Shown here: in pieces, positions 1 to 8,089 of the stretch
Layout: each line of letters starts with the position of its first letter
How positions within the stretch are numbered: position 1 is the first letter of the stretch
Assembly (NCBI RefSeq): GCF_038024095.1
Contig: NZ_CP150668.1
Coordinates: forward strand, 2,170,001-2,234,000
Direction: 5' to 3'
Origin: Polaribacter tangerinus
GTDB lineage: Bacteria; Bacteroidota; Bacteroidia; Flavobacteriales; Flavobacteriaceae
Length of the DNA stretch: 64,000 bases
Notes under the pieces: model-generated
Database searches by the model: none
What the model saw: only the letters and a program-made list of their open reading frames with translations
What the model was told of the DNA's origin: nothing
Program-made: the position numbers and the translations under genes

Positions 1-25
1 AGAGGAAGTGCTTGGTTATGTGTAA
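1..25 (+). CDS. possible 3' end of a gene entering from the left
   Basis: Frame 2 is open from the window edge and ends EEVLGYV-stop at 23-25, followed by a second TAA-like triplet. Only seven codons are visible, so this is a weak call; the convergent zinc-ribbon gene at 48-215 leaves room for a plus-strand gene to end here. Confidence 0.2.
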
Positions 26-47
26 TAATTACTTTTTAATTCCTAGT

Positions 48-215
48 TTACGCTTTCCAAGTACCTCCATACCTATATTGGGGGTTGTCTTTTTTTACCT
101 TTAGTAAGCAATCTTTACATACAAATACCCATTCTTTTTTTGTTTCGTATTGTATACGATACATCGTAGAAAAATCTTTTTTACATATTTTACAGTACTT
201 AATTCGCTGTTTCAT
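48..215 (-). CDS. small zinc-ribbon protein
   Basis: A 55-residue protein, counted from the ATG at 213-215. An in-frame TTG ten codons upstream is possible but adds an unlikely leader. It holds two Cys pairs, CKIC near the start and CKDC about 25 residues later, the layout of a small zinc ribbon. Many aromatic and Lys residues follow, and it ends YGGTWKA. Small proteins of this kind occur in Flavobacteriia without known function. It lies outside the integrated element, on the chromosomal side of attL, and is followed in its own direction by nothing visible before the window edge. Confidence 0.6.
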   Translation of the reverse strand: MKQRIKYCKICKKDFSTMYRIQYETKKEWVFVCKDCLLKVKKDNPQYRYGGTWKA

Positions 216-291
216 CTTGCTTTTTTTTGTTGAGTAAATAAACAAACATCGAATTTAGTAAGTTTTATTGAACTTTTAGTACTGCAAAACA

Positions 292-325
292 AAAAACCCT
301 GTAAACAAATGTTTACAGGGTTTTT
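292..325 (-). terminator. intrinsic terminator, original tRNA-Phe terminator
   Basis: A long perfect stem (CCTGTAAAC / GTTTACAGG with flanking A and T runs) with a 3-5 nt loop. Read on the minus strand it ends in a T run. It stands immediately outside attL, where the tRNA-Phe transcript would have ended before the element inserted. Confidence 0.75.
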
Positions 326-327
326 AA

Positions 328-343
328 GTGGTACCTCCAGGAA
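328..343. repeat. attL core repeat
   Basis: gtggtacctccaggaa, identical to 29546-29561. The bases on each side differ between the two copies (a/t before, g/t after), so the identity is exactly 16 bp. It duplicates the acceptor and T-stem 3' strand of tRNA-Phe. Confidence 0.9.
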
Positions 344-350
344 GAATTTA

Positions 351-441
351 CTTTATTTCATTTAATCTTAAAAACACCTAAATCATTAAAAATTAATGAT
401 ATAACATCATTTTTATTATAGAGACATAAAATGAAATAAAG
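351..441. repeat. inverted repeats between attL and the integrase gene
   Basis: An 11-bp perfect inverted repeat, ctttatttcat at 351-361 and atgaaataaag at 431-441, encloses a second hairpin, atcattaa / ttaatgat (382-400). Placed between the core site and the integrase start, they are candidate integrase or excisionase arm sites, or operators for int. The role is inference. Confidence 0.4.
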
Positions 442-462
442 AGAAATAAACTACAAATAACT

Positions 463-489
463 AAACTGCGCACACCTTTGAGCACACCC
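463..489 (+). repeat. 27-bp subterminal direct repeat, left copy
   Basis: Begins aaactgcgcacacc and ends gagcacaccc; it is identical to 29464-29490 in the same orientation. It sits 119 bp inside attL and 23 bp before the integrase ATG. Its Cs and Gs stand out against AT-rich surroundings. It is probably a recombination-protein binding site. Confidence 0.75.
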
Positions 490-512
490 TTTATGCGCTG
501 TATATTAGCTGT

Positions 513-1802
513 ATGAAGAAAATAATTAAACCACAATTAGGAACTGTAAGGTACAATTTGAAGGAATCCAAAGAGTCATTAAGACAAAGTAGAAAAGAAA
601 GTCCAATTTCATTATGGTTTTCTTATGGTAAACGACAAAGATTAAGATATTCAATTGGAATATCAGTAGGTTATGCAGATTGGGATTTTGAAAGACAAAG
701 AGTTAGAAGAAATCGAAGTCTTATAATTAATTCAGCAACAGTTAATAGATACCTTGACAAGTTACAGAATGAACTCATTCATGATCATTCGGAATTAGTA
801 TTGGAGGGAAAAGAAGTTAACAATGAAGTTTTAAGATCTATTCTCGATAGGTTGACAAATCGAAATATTGAATCAGAAGTAAAAGTAATTCAAGATGATT
901 TTTTTGTTTTTGCAGATGAGTTCATCGAGGAGAAGAGGGGTAGTATTGAAAATGTTACTTTACTACTATATAAACAGTCCTTAAAGAAACTTAAATTGTT
1001 TTCAGATTCCACAACATCAATTGATTTCACATCTTTCACAAGACCTATTTTAAACGACTTTAAGAGGTTTTTGGAGGTTGAACAAGGGTTTAAATTAAAC
1101 ACCATTTCAAAACATTTCAAATCAATAAAAACGATTGTTTTGGAAGGGAAGAGGAGAGGTTTAATTGGAGATGTAGATCTCAGGTTGTTTTCAATCCCAA
1201 CGGAGGAGCCAACAAAGATTTATTTAAGTGAGAATGAAATACGTAAGATTAAGGATTTAGATCTTTCAAATGACAAGACTATGGAGTTAGCAAGAGATAT
1301 TTTTTTAATGGGTTGTTATACAGGACAACGTATTAGTGACTACAATAGATTATCTGGTATTGATATTGTAGAAAAGGATGGGGTCCATTTTTTTGAAATT
1401 CTTCAAAAGAAAAGTGGTGTTAAGGTTAACTGTCCAATCACACAGGAACTAAAAGAAATAATGCACAGATATAATAACCAACCCCCTCCAAAACTATCAG
1501 ACCAAAAGATAAACAAGTATCTCAAGTTGATTGGTAGAAGATTAGATATGAATGAAGATGTTTTATGTCATGATACAAAGGGAGGAGTAAAAAGAACCTA
1601 TATTCGTCCAAAGTGGGAAATGTTGGAGTCACATACTGCACGTAGAAGTTTCTGTACCAATATGTACTTAAAAGGAATGTCAATTCAAGATATCATGCAT
1701 TTTTCGGGTCATAAAACTGAAAAGGAATTTCTTAAGTATATTAGAATCACATCAGATGAGCGTACTAAATACATATTGGGACAAGGATTTTTTAACATGT
1801 AA
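513..1802 (+). CDS. int: tyrosine-type site-specific recombinase (integrase)
   Basis: A 429-residue phage-type integrase that would catalyse recombination between the tRNA-Phe site and the element. An N-terminal arm-binding region (1-110) precedes a SAM-like core-binding domain (about 120-215) and the catalytic domain. Catalytic residues are visible: R273 in TGQR, probable K300, H374 and R377 in HTARR, H400 in SGH, and the nucleophile Y409 in FLKYI. The length is normal for Bacteroidota integrases. The gene points into the element directly after attL, the usual place for a self-integrating element. Regulation is probably by the repeats at 351-489. Confidence 0.95.
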   Translation: MKKIIKPQLGTVRYNLKESKESLRQSRKESPISLWFSYGKRQRLRYSIGISVGYADWDFERQRVRRNRSLIINSATVNRYLDKLQNELIHDHSELVLEGKEVNNEVLRSILDRLTNRNIESEVKVIQDDFFVFADEFIEEKRGSIENVTLLLYKQSLKKLKLFSDSTTSIDFTSFTRPILNDFKRFLEVEQGFKLNTISKHFKSIKTIVLEGKRRGLIGDVDLRLFSIPTEEPTKIYLSENEIRKIKDLDLSNDKTMELARDIFLMGCYTGQRISDYNRLSGIDIVEKDGVHFFEILQKKSGVKVNCPITQELKEIMHRYNNQPPPKLSDQKINKYLKLIGRRLDMNEDVLCHDTKGGVKRTYIRPKWEMLESHTARRSFCTNMYLKGMSIQDIMHFSGHKTEKEFLKYIRITSDERTKYILGQGFFNM

Positions 1803-1891
1803 ACTATAAAAGTTATAAGGCACTTTAGTTACCAGTGACTTTAGTTAACTTCTCTAACACCTTTGAAAAATCCAATTGTAAAATCTACAAT

Positions 1892-2363
1892 TCATTTTAT
1901 AGTTAAAAAATCAAACCACAAAATAGAGATGAAAATGTGCCAAATTACTTTAATGAAATTAACAAAGAGAATGATCAACATGTAGATCATTTGAAACGTA
2001 GCAGCGTTTTTCCTTCTAACTTGAACACCTCCTAATTTGAAACTGGAATAATTGGGTTTAAAGATGTTATAGGAACCTCGTTTGTTTTTGAGGGATGTAC
2101 TAAATCCGTTTTTTGAAACATTGAAATTGAATGGACCACTGTTGTATCTTCCAATAAATTGAAAGTTACCGTTTTGAAACCCCATTCTTGCCCCCTTAAA
2201 TAATCGTTTATGAAGACGAAGTCCGTGTTTTGTATTAATGGTTGCACCAACTCCATCACCCTTAAATGTTTTCGTTGCAGAAACACCTCCCGTTCTTGAA
2301 ACTCGGACAGTTTCCCCTCTATATTCTATTCTTTTCTGAGGTTTGTTTCTTGGGTGTTTTCAT
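1892..2363 (-). pseudogene. DUF4236-like membrane protein gene with a 1-nt frameshift
   Basis: The frame ending at 1892 is open far upstream of its first ATG. It reads RIEYRGETVRVSRTGG, then a Gly/Lys-rich stretch, then NVSKNGFSTSLKNKRGSYN and a C-terminal membrane helix. The VSKNG-like signature and length resemble DUF4236 proteins. The only suitable upstream start (ATG at 2361-2363, MKTPKKQTSEKN) is in the neighbouring frame and stops after 14 codons. The total of 472 nt is 3n+1. Removing one base in the A-rich stretch near 2325-2335 would give one protein of about 156 residues. It is either a recent pseudogene or a sequencing error; the start at 2185 gives only the last 97 residues. Confidence 0.65.
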
Positions 2364-2571
2364 AAGATTTCAAATTTAATGATTTTGAAAACACTCTCTT
2401 AGTTTTTGTCTAAATCAGTACACTTTTTGCTGACGATTTACAGTTTTAGAGAGAATAATATTTGATAAGTCAAAAAAATTATATAAAATATTTTTAAAAT
2501 TTAAAATTAGCTCTAATAAAAAATTAAAATTTTTTTATTTTTTGAAAATACATCAAGATGCAAGTTTCATT

Positions 2572-3096
2572 TTATTGATTCAGTATTTTTTTTATGAAAA
2601 ATAAATCATAGTCATATTTTTTTTTGTTTATTAATCCTAACTCTAGTAATTCTTTATTTTCCTTAGCCCTTGAAATAGCCTCAGTTCGACTTAAATAAGG
2701 GAAGGAAATATTGTAGCCATCAATTAATAAACGAAATACATATTTAAAAAACTTTTTTTCCCCAACATAAATATAGTTACCAGCAATTGAATTACTGCCA
2801 GTCTTTATCATACTGCTAAAATTAATAGATAAATTATCCGAATTAATACTATTAATATAATCTTCCGCTTGATGTAATGCACTAATTCGAGGGTTAAAAC
2901 GACCATAAGTAGCCCCTGATGTAGAAACATAATAACCATTACCAATGTAGTGAACACCTATTTGATTATATAATGAGTTCATATTTGTAATTTCTAACGC
3001 ACCATTAATATCAATTTCTTGTTCAATTTTGTATGTCTGGGCTGATAATGGAACATACATAATTATTAATAATAAAATAGTTAATTTTTTTTTCAT
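2572..3096 (-). CDS. secreted protein of unknown function
   Basis: A 174-residue protein with a clear Sec signal peptide: MKKK, a hydrophobic core LTILLLIIMYVP, and cleavage after LSAQ. The mature part has no motif I recognise. It is polar, with several Tyr/Ile-rich short strands (GVHYIGNGYYVSTSGATYG) and a Lys-rich C-terminus. It is probably periplasmic or exported. It sits as cargo in the left arm of the element, upstream of a frameshifted gene and downstream of the HtrA-like gene on the same strand. The gap to that gene is 172 bp, so they need not be co-transcribed. Confidence 0.6.
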   Translation of the reverse strand: MKKKLTILLLIIMYVPLSAQTYKIEQEIDINGALEITNMNSLYNQIGVHYIGNGYYVSTSGATYGRFNPRISALHQAEDYINSINSDNLSINFSSMIKTGSNSIAGNYIYVGEKKFFKYVFRLLIDGYNISFPYLSRTEAISRAKENKELLELGLINKKKYDYDLFFIKKILNQ

Positions 3097-3268
3097 TTTT
3101 ATTTAAATTCTAGTAACGTTTTTAACAAATTTAATTTAAAAAAGCTTTTAGGGTTTTGATTTATTTAAGTAATTTTTTAATGGCTTTTTTGTTTTATTGT
3201 AACTATCGAAGCACTTTGTTAATCATAGTAAAACTTAAGTAAGATTATGATTAATAATAAATTAATGG

Positions 3269-5572
3269 TTACTTAACTTTGATAAAAACTGTTTGCTTAG
3301 CTAATCGGTCTACCAATTCTGGTAAATCATCTCGACTATTAACCTCTCCTGGTAATTGAATATCAAATGGCAGAACCTCAATCAAGTCTAACATATTGGA
3401 TATTTTTATAGAATAAGAAACATTTTCAGCCACTTTTTTATTTAAGACTGATGTAGTTATACCTAAAAGATTACCTTGGTGATCTATCATTGGACCACCG
3501 CTATTACCTGGCTGAATTGGTATTGTAGTTTGAAAAGACTTAATATCTCCCTGGAAACCTGTTAATGAACTTATACGACCATCAGTGAACTTTACTTCTT
3601 CACCCATAATAAAAGTAAGCGGATATCCTAATGCAAATACTTCTTCACCAGCCCTAACTCCAGACCTTCTTATTCCGTTTGCTATTTTAACATTTGACAG
3701 AAATTTTTTATCATTAATCTTTAAAATCGCAAGATCAATTGACTCGTCACTTTTGATTAACTCAGCAGAATAGTCTTTTATGCCTTCATCATTTGTAATA
3801 GTAACCTCAATTGATTTTGACTTATCTATTACGTGATGGTTAGTTACAATATATCCATCGCTTGATAGTATAAATCCAGAACCAGAACCTTTCCAAGTTT
3901 CATTACCCTCACCTAAATCATTAGGTTCAGATTGGGTTGATTGGTCTTGATTTTTGATGAATTCTTTTACTTCAAAATATTTTATAGTTGTCTTGTCTCC
4001 CCAGGATGAAAATCCAATGTATTTACTATCAACACTGAAATTGTCAAAAGTTCGTACTTTTTCTCCATTTATACTCAATAAAATCTTATCAGAAAGCTTA
4101 ATTACTTTATAGTCATTAAATCCACTTCGTTTCAAAGATGAATGTTTTACCCATTTTGTTTCATAGATATTGACACCTTCAAATCTTCTTTCTAATTTAT
4201 ACGACCCTTCATTAAAAATAAATTCTGTATTTGTATTTTTATCTTGGCCCCAATTAAGAATTATTCGATTGTCATGACTTTCCTTAGCCCGGTAATTAAT
4301 TATTAAATCATTATTTAGATTAATGTCAAACGGCCAGACATGTCTGAAGTTAATATCATAGTTTGTTGTTAAGTTATTAATTTTAACCCCAAGTTTAATT
4401 TTGTCATAGACTTTAAAATCTTCAGAGTCTTTTGGCCAATTTAAATGTTCAAAATTAATATGATGGGTTCTTTCAATAATACCATCAGTTTTGTATTTGT
4501 CTACATATGAAATTGGCAATAAATAATTTTCACTATCTATCTTAAAATCTCCCTTTTCCATCAAACGACCATTATTGTCATACTCAAACCTTGTGCGAAT
4601 ATTACTTATAGCCTTTGACTCGGTAACAATCTTGTTTCCATTTTGAAAAGCTACCCATTTCTGATTTCCTTCTACGTCTATTTCATAATTTTTATTGTCG
4701 TTTGTTTTCCTCCAAATCACTAAATCATTGATATAATTAGCATCTACAGTTAACTGACCTTTTTTGTTAAATGTTTTATTACTGCCTTGGTAATGAGTCA
4801 TTATATCGTTTGAAAGATCTATATAATCTGCATAAAATAGGTTTTGCTTCGTCCCGTCAATGTAATAATCTTGGACATAATTATTCTTAGATTTATATTT
4901 ACTGGTCATTTCAATTAACCTATAATATTTTGCATCTTTTTTTTTCGTTAAATTCCATTCAGAGTCATAGTAATAAACTAAAGGGGTATTTAATTCTGGC
5001 CATTTGAACTGATTTATCTTATTTTGATATTTCAAGTAATACTGTTTGGAAACACTCTCACTTTTTACATAATATATTGAGTCGCCATTAACTTTGGTTA
5101 ACAGACCGATAACAAGATCACCTCCATCAATTTGGCCATTTAGTTTTTCTCCATTTGATTTGGTTATTTCTCCCTCTCCAAATATCCAGTTTCCTTGAAA
5201 ATTCCCCTTATAATTATACTCTCCCAAAATTTTAGAGTTAACCTCTACTTCACCAAAACCTTCAATTATTCCATCTTTTGCTGTTCCTCTTAATGTATAA
5301 TGGCCTTCAGCGGTTAAAACCCCTTCCCCGTTAATTTTAAAATTATTACAACCCCCTGTCCATTTGTAGGGAGCTATATATCGATTTGTTAAGAAATAGC
5401 AATCCATGTTTTCAACCTTTACCCAGAAGTCATTTTCAGTAATTTCTTTAGGAGGTTTAATGTCTAATGTGCTTAAAATTAAAGAGTTATCGGTTACTTT
5501 ATTCTCAGGAGTTTTATTACAAGAAAATAGAACTGTAAAAGTTATAAATATTAAGTATTTAAAAATTCTCAT
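3269..5572 (-). CDS. lipoprotein with MORN-like repeats and an HtrA-type trypsin protease domain
   Basis: Counted from the ATG at 5570-5572 the protein starts MRIFKYLIFITF and has a lipobox LFSC; an in-frame start 14 codons earlier would spoil the signal. The N-terminal half carries glycine-spaced MORN-like repeats (YKGNFQGNWIFGEGEI) and a middle beta-rich segment ending KYIGFSSWGDKTTIKYFEV. The C-terminal 200 residues are an S1C/HtrA protease. His is in TNHHV, Asp in SIDLAIL and Ser in QPGNSGGP, all present, so it should be active. No PDZ domain follows. It is likely an envelope-anchored protease. The substrate is unknown, and it is cargo rather than the core DegP. Confidence 0.75.
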   Translation of the reverse strand: MRIFKYLIFITFTVLFSCNKTPENKVTDNSLILSTLDIKPPKEITENDFWVKVENMDCYFLTNRYIAPYKWTGGCNNFKINGEGVLTAEGHYTLRGTAKDGIIEGFGEVEVNSKILGEYNYKGNFQGNWIFGEGEITKSNGEKLNGQIDGGDLVIGLLTKVNGDSIYYVKSESVSKQYYLKYQNKINQFKWPELNTPLVYYYDSEWNLTKKKDAKYYRLIEMTSKYKSKNNYVQDYYIDGTKQNLFYADYIDLSNDIMTHYQGSNKTFNKKGQLTVDANYINDLVIWRKTNDNKNYEIDVEGNQKWVAFQNGNKIVTESKAISNIRTRFEYDNNGRLMEKGDFKIDSENYLLPISYVDKYKTDGIIERTHHINFEHLNWPKDSEDFKVYDKIKLGVKINNLTTNYDINFRHVWPFDINLNNDLIINYRAKESHDNRIILNWGQDKNTNTEFIFNEGSYKLERRFEGVNIYETKWVKHSSLKRSGFNDYKVIKLSDKILLSINGEKVRTFDNFSVDSKYIGFSSWGDKTTIKYFEVKEFIKNQDQSTQSEPNDLGEGNETWKGSGSGFILSSDGYIVTNHHVIDKSKSIEVTITNDEGIKDYSAELIKSDESIDLAILKINDKKFLSNVKIANGIRRSGVRAGEEVFALGYPLTFIMGEEVKFTDGRISSLTGFQGDIKSFQTTIPIQPGNSGGPMIDHQGNLLGITTSVLNKKVAENVSYSIKISNMLDLIEVLPFDIQLPGEVNSRDDLPELVDRLAKQTVFIKVK

Positions 5573-5892
5573 GTAGTAATGAGATAAATTTGTAAACATA
5601 AATTCTTTATTCATTAATATTTTTTTAAAAATATTTTATAAAAATAAAATTTATAATTAAAATAAAAAAAAATTGTGTGTAAACTTTATCCTTTTTTAAT
5701 TAAAATTACGAATAGTTTATTTAATAAAGTTTAAACTAGAAAAAAACGAGGAGAATTAACTGCAAAAATTCAAACTCCAGCTAGAACAAATGCTTTATTG
5801 AAAAAACAAGGTATTGTAAATAATTAACTATTTATAGTGCTTTTAATGTTGTTAAATTTGCCTTAAACCCCTTTTATACTTGAGTTTAAAGC

Positions 5893-5923
5893 AAAAAAAA
5901 GAGTAACCATTTCTGATTACTCT
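5893..5923 (-). terminator. intrinsic terminator downstream of the decarboxylase-like gene
   Basis: agagtaa (5900-5906) pairs with ttactct (5917-5923). On the minus strand the stem is followed by eight T residues. It serves the gene at 6059-6760. Confidence 0.7.
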
Positions 5924-5925
5924 TG

Positions 5926-6013
5926 TAGTAGATAACTCATTGGAAATATCGAACATTAGTTTTACAACAAGAGATTTAATTGATACTCATAATTTGATGA
6001 CTCTTGTTATGAA
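5926..6013. repeat. 88-bp imperfect direct repeat, copy 1
   Basis: Matches 6817-6904 with 11 mismatches and no gaps (about 87% identity). Both copies abut a terminator on their left side, and together they bracket the gene at 6059-6760. Read on the plus strand both encode a similar short peptide (IVDNS..EISNI.FT.RDLIDTHNL), so they may be remnants of a duplicated coding sequence. Confidence 0.75.
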
Positions 6014-6058
6014 AGGTTCAGGTGTTTGAATTTTAACTCCTCTTCACCCAAGATAAAA

Positions 6059-6760
6059 TTACTTTGAAACTTTCATGGTTACTTTTGAAGAGTTAAAATC
6101 GGTTTCATCGATATGACCTAACACTTCAAGATCATCGGAAATAAAGTGTGCATGAAAGAAACTGTCGTCGTGCGTAAAAACGGCCTTATGATTTCGAGAA
6201 AAAAAGCCTATCAAAGATCCACTAATATTTTTGAAATCATATTGAGTCAATCCTTGGTGCGCTTCTTCTGGCGATGATACTTTCTTACCCTCTGGAAGAT
6301 TCACACTGTGAACTTTTATGTTATCAAATAAACCATCGATACGTATTAATATTGGTTGGTCATAATTTTTATAAACTGAATCAATGTGTTCTTCTATTTC
6401 TTTTAGCGAGTAATTATCAAGAGTAAGTTCAACAACTTTTAAATCACTATTTGTGCTGTATACAAAAAAGGGAGCCCTGACTGAGGGGATTTTAGTTACC
6501 TGATGAGAAACACTGTCAATAACCTTCGATACAAATGTTTGTCCTTCAAACAATACTATTTCTCCTTTCAAAAACTCAATAGGTCCTATTCCATAGGTTT
6601 CTTTGTTATTTAATGAATCTGTTGCAATCTTACCTTTCAAATCTCCTTTCCACATCACATCTCTCATTTCACCAACAACCTTGATAGAAGAAGTGTTTGT
6701 TGATTTGGTACATGAGGCTAACAAAAGCAGGGAAAAGATGTAAATAATATTTTTTAACAT
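6059..6760 (-). CDS. acetolactate-decarboxylase-like lipoprotein
   Basis: A 233-residue protein with a lipoprotein signal (LLLLASC, Cys17) and a BudA-like body. Acetolactate decarboxylases convert 2-acetolactate to acetoin using a zinc held by three histidines. Here FFHAHF gives H203 and H205 and GHID gives H216, preceded by the family-like GSLIGFFSRN segment. Known BudA enzymes are usually cytoplasmic, so a lipid-anchored version is unusual, although signal-bearing homologues exist. It stands alone on the minus strand with its own terminator and is flanked by 88-bp direct repeats. This suggests it arrived as a unit. Function in acetoin metabolism is inference. Confidence 0.7.
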   Translation of the reverse strand: MLKNIIYIFSLLLLASCTKSTNTSSIKVVGEMRDVMWKGDLKGKIATDSLNNKETYGIGPIEFLKGEIVLFEGQTFVSKVIDSVSHQVTKIPSVRAPFFVYSTNSDLKVVELTLDNYSLKEIEEHIDSVYKNYDQPILIRIDGLFDNIKVHSVNLPEGKKVSSPEEAHQGLTQYDFKNISGSLIGFFSRNHKAVFTHDDSFFHAHFISDDLEVLGHIDETDFNSSKVTMKVSK

Positions 6761-6771
6761 GCTGTAAAAAT

Positions 6772-6808
6772 AAAAAAACGGTTACACTTTATAATAGTAT
6801 AACCGTTT
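6772..6808 (-). terminator. intrinsic terminator upstream of the decarboxylase-like gene
   Basis: aaacggtta (6776-6784) pairs with taaccgttt (6800-6808). On the minus strand it is followed by a T run. It lies upstream of a gene start with no obvious minus-strand gene directly before it, which suggests it once ended a lost cassette. Confidence 0.65.
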
Positions 6809-6816
6809 TATTGTTA

Positions 6817-6904
6817 TAGTAGATAACTCTTATGAAATATCGAACATTATTTTTACTCCAAGAGATTTAATAGACACTCATAATTTGGTGACTCTTATAA
6901 TGAA
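6817..6904. repeat. 88-bp imperfect direct repeat, copy 2
   Basis: The second copy of 5926-6013, offset exactly 891 bp. The similarity starts at tagtagataactc and ends at atgaa. The terminator at 6772-6808 touches its left side just as the first terminator touches copy 1. Confidence 0.75.
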
Positions 6905-6999
6905 TGATTAAACCATTTTTTTGATTTTTCCAACCCTATTAATCAATTTTACAGCGCAACTTCGCACTTTGAAGGACTATTTATAGTTAAACAATTGAT

Positions 7000-7128
7000 A
7001 TGAAATCAAAGAAAAAAGTTGTGATCTTAACAGAGAGTCAAGTTAAGTCATTAATGAATAAACTCAGAGAGGAAAGAGATCAAAGGAGTCTTTTAGAAAT
7101 TAGATCTAGGGAAAATAGGCCCCAGTAA
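7000..7128 (+). CDS. possible small basic protein (42 aa)
   Basis: An ATG-started frame reading MKSKKKVVILTESQVKSLM and then a Lys/Arg/Glu-rich helical tail ending ENRPQ. The charged, helix-favouring composition and the VILTESQ-type start look like small proteins common in flavobacterial mobile elements, but I cannot name a family. It converges with the nuclease gene and ends 4 bp before that gene's stop. It is shorter than many gene callers report. Confidence 0.4.
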   Translation: MKSKKKVVILTESQVKSLMNKLREERDQRSLLEIRSRENRPQ

Positions 7129-7132
7129 ATCT

Positions 7133-8068
7133 TTAATTAATAATCTTCTTAAATGAATTTTGTAGTTTTTCACTGGTATCAATTAACCATTGATAATACT
7201 CATCATGCCTGCTAGTGTCATCAGGATTGCAGTGATAAATACACCTAATCCTTGATGCTTTCTTGTTTTCGAGTTCATTCCATTGAACATCAATTCCCAT
7301 TGTAGATTCAAATAAATCCTTATTCTCAAACAATTTATTATAAATATTTTGACTATCCCCTATCCAAATTTCAGCGCCTACATTTTTGTCTCTTGTATTT
7401 CTTGTTAATGATAGATTTACCCCACTTTTTCCAATAGATATATCGTACCAATGCTGCGATCTTGGAGTTCTTGTTATTCTGAGTTTGGTATTAGTTTTCG
7501 ATGAATAGTCCTTGAATCCTTCCCAAAAATTCAAGTGATTAATCATGGTTTCTGTAACCCTTTTATCTGTTGTCCCTTTCATTCTCAGAATCTTAGACCA
7601 CGTATTGGGCTCAACAACGACATTAAATTTAACAGCTGGTTCAGAGTTTCCTATTCGATATACTTCAGTTCGAACAAGAAAAAAGGAAATCTCCTCACGC
7701 ATATGCTCGTTAAACCATTCGATTGCACGTTTATGCTCCTCACGAACCTCTGCAACTACCCAAACAATAATACATGCATCAAAACTGGATGCATAAGTTA
7801 ATAATTGACCTAAATGAGAGTGATCAGTTTTCTCAAGTTGATTTTCGATAACTATTTTCTTTCCAGTTCCTACTTCATCAGCTGTGATGTCAACATTGAA
7901 CTTGCCCGCACTATCCTCTGTAACTATATTTTCTGCTGTTACACCAATTTCGTCCAATAGAAGACTAATATTATCTTCTAATGCTAACCATTGTGTAAAA
8001 TTATGAGCTTCATGTTTCCATATTTCTCTCAAGTTTACTTTTTCAAGTGTATGTAATTTTTTCATCAT
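7133..8068 (-). CDS. DUF4268-type protein with PD-(D/E)XK nuclease motif
   Basis: A 311-residue cytoplasmic protein. The N-terminal half holds a PD-(D/E)XK-like core: D60 in FNVDIT and E75-N-Q77 in IVIENQLEKTDHSHLGQLLTYA, followed by a beta strand (CIIVWVVAE). Here Gln replaces the usual Lys, a variant seen in such nucleases. The C-terminal half contains the DUF4268-like region (VTETMINHLNFWEGF to the end). Proteins of this type occur near restriction and other defence genes. This one is two genes upstream of the BREX operon on the opposite strand and 21 bp from the next minus-strand gene, so the two may be co-transcribed. A DNA-cleaving role in defence is inference. Confidence 0.75.
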   Translation of the reverse strand: MMKKLHTLEKVNLREIWKHEAHNFTQWLALEDNISLLLDEIGVTAENIVTEDSAGKFNVDITADEVGTGKKIVIENQLEKTDHSHLGQLLTYASSFDACIIVWVVAEVREEHKRAIEWFNEHMREEISFFLVRTEVYRIGNSEPAVKFNVVVEPNTWSKILRMKGTTDKRVTETMINHLNFWEGFKDYSSKTNTKLRITRTPRSQHWYDISIGKSGVNLSLTRNTRDKNVGAEIWIGDSQNIYNKLFENKDLFESTMGIDVQWNELENKKASRIRCIYHCNPDDTSRHDEYYQWLIDTSEKLQNSFKKIIN

Positions 8069-8089
8069 ATTATTTTTTTAATTCCAAGA

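Larger units (their letters stand above)
5573..6058. other. intergenic stretch with a short coding remnant, a terminator and repeat copy 1
   Basis: Between the protease start and the acetolactate-decarboxylase-like gene. It holds an open but start-less plus-strand frame ending at 5827 (TAKIQTPARTNALLKKQG near its end, protein-like but unrecognised), a minus-strand terminator (5893-5923) and the first 88-bp repeat (5926-6013). No intact gene is seen. Confidence 0.4.

Noticed and set aside
2032..2286. An 84-residue minus-strand protein
   Set aside because: It lies in the wrong frame of the DUF4236-like gene; its upper part overlaps the family-like sequence of the adjoining frame, so it is an artefact of the frameshifted region.
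5740..5827. A plus-strand frame ending LLKKQGIVNN
   Set aside because: Looks protein-like but has no start codon after the preceding stop; at most a remnant.
7535..7801. Two plus-strand frames antisense to the DUF4268 gene
   Set aside because: Shadows of a well-supported gene on the other strand.
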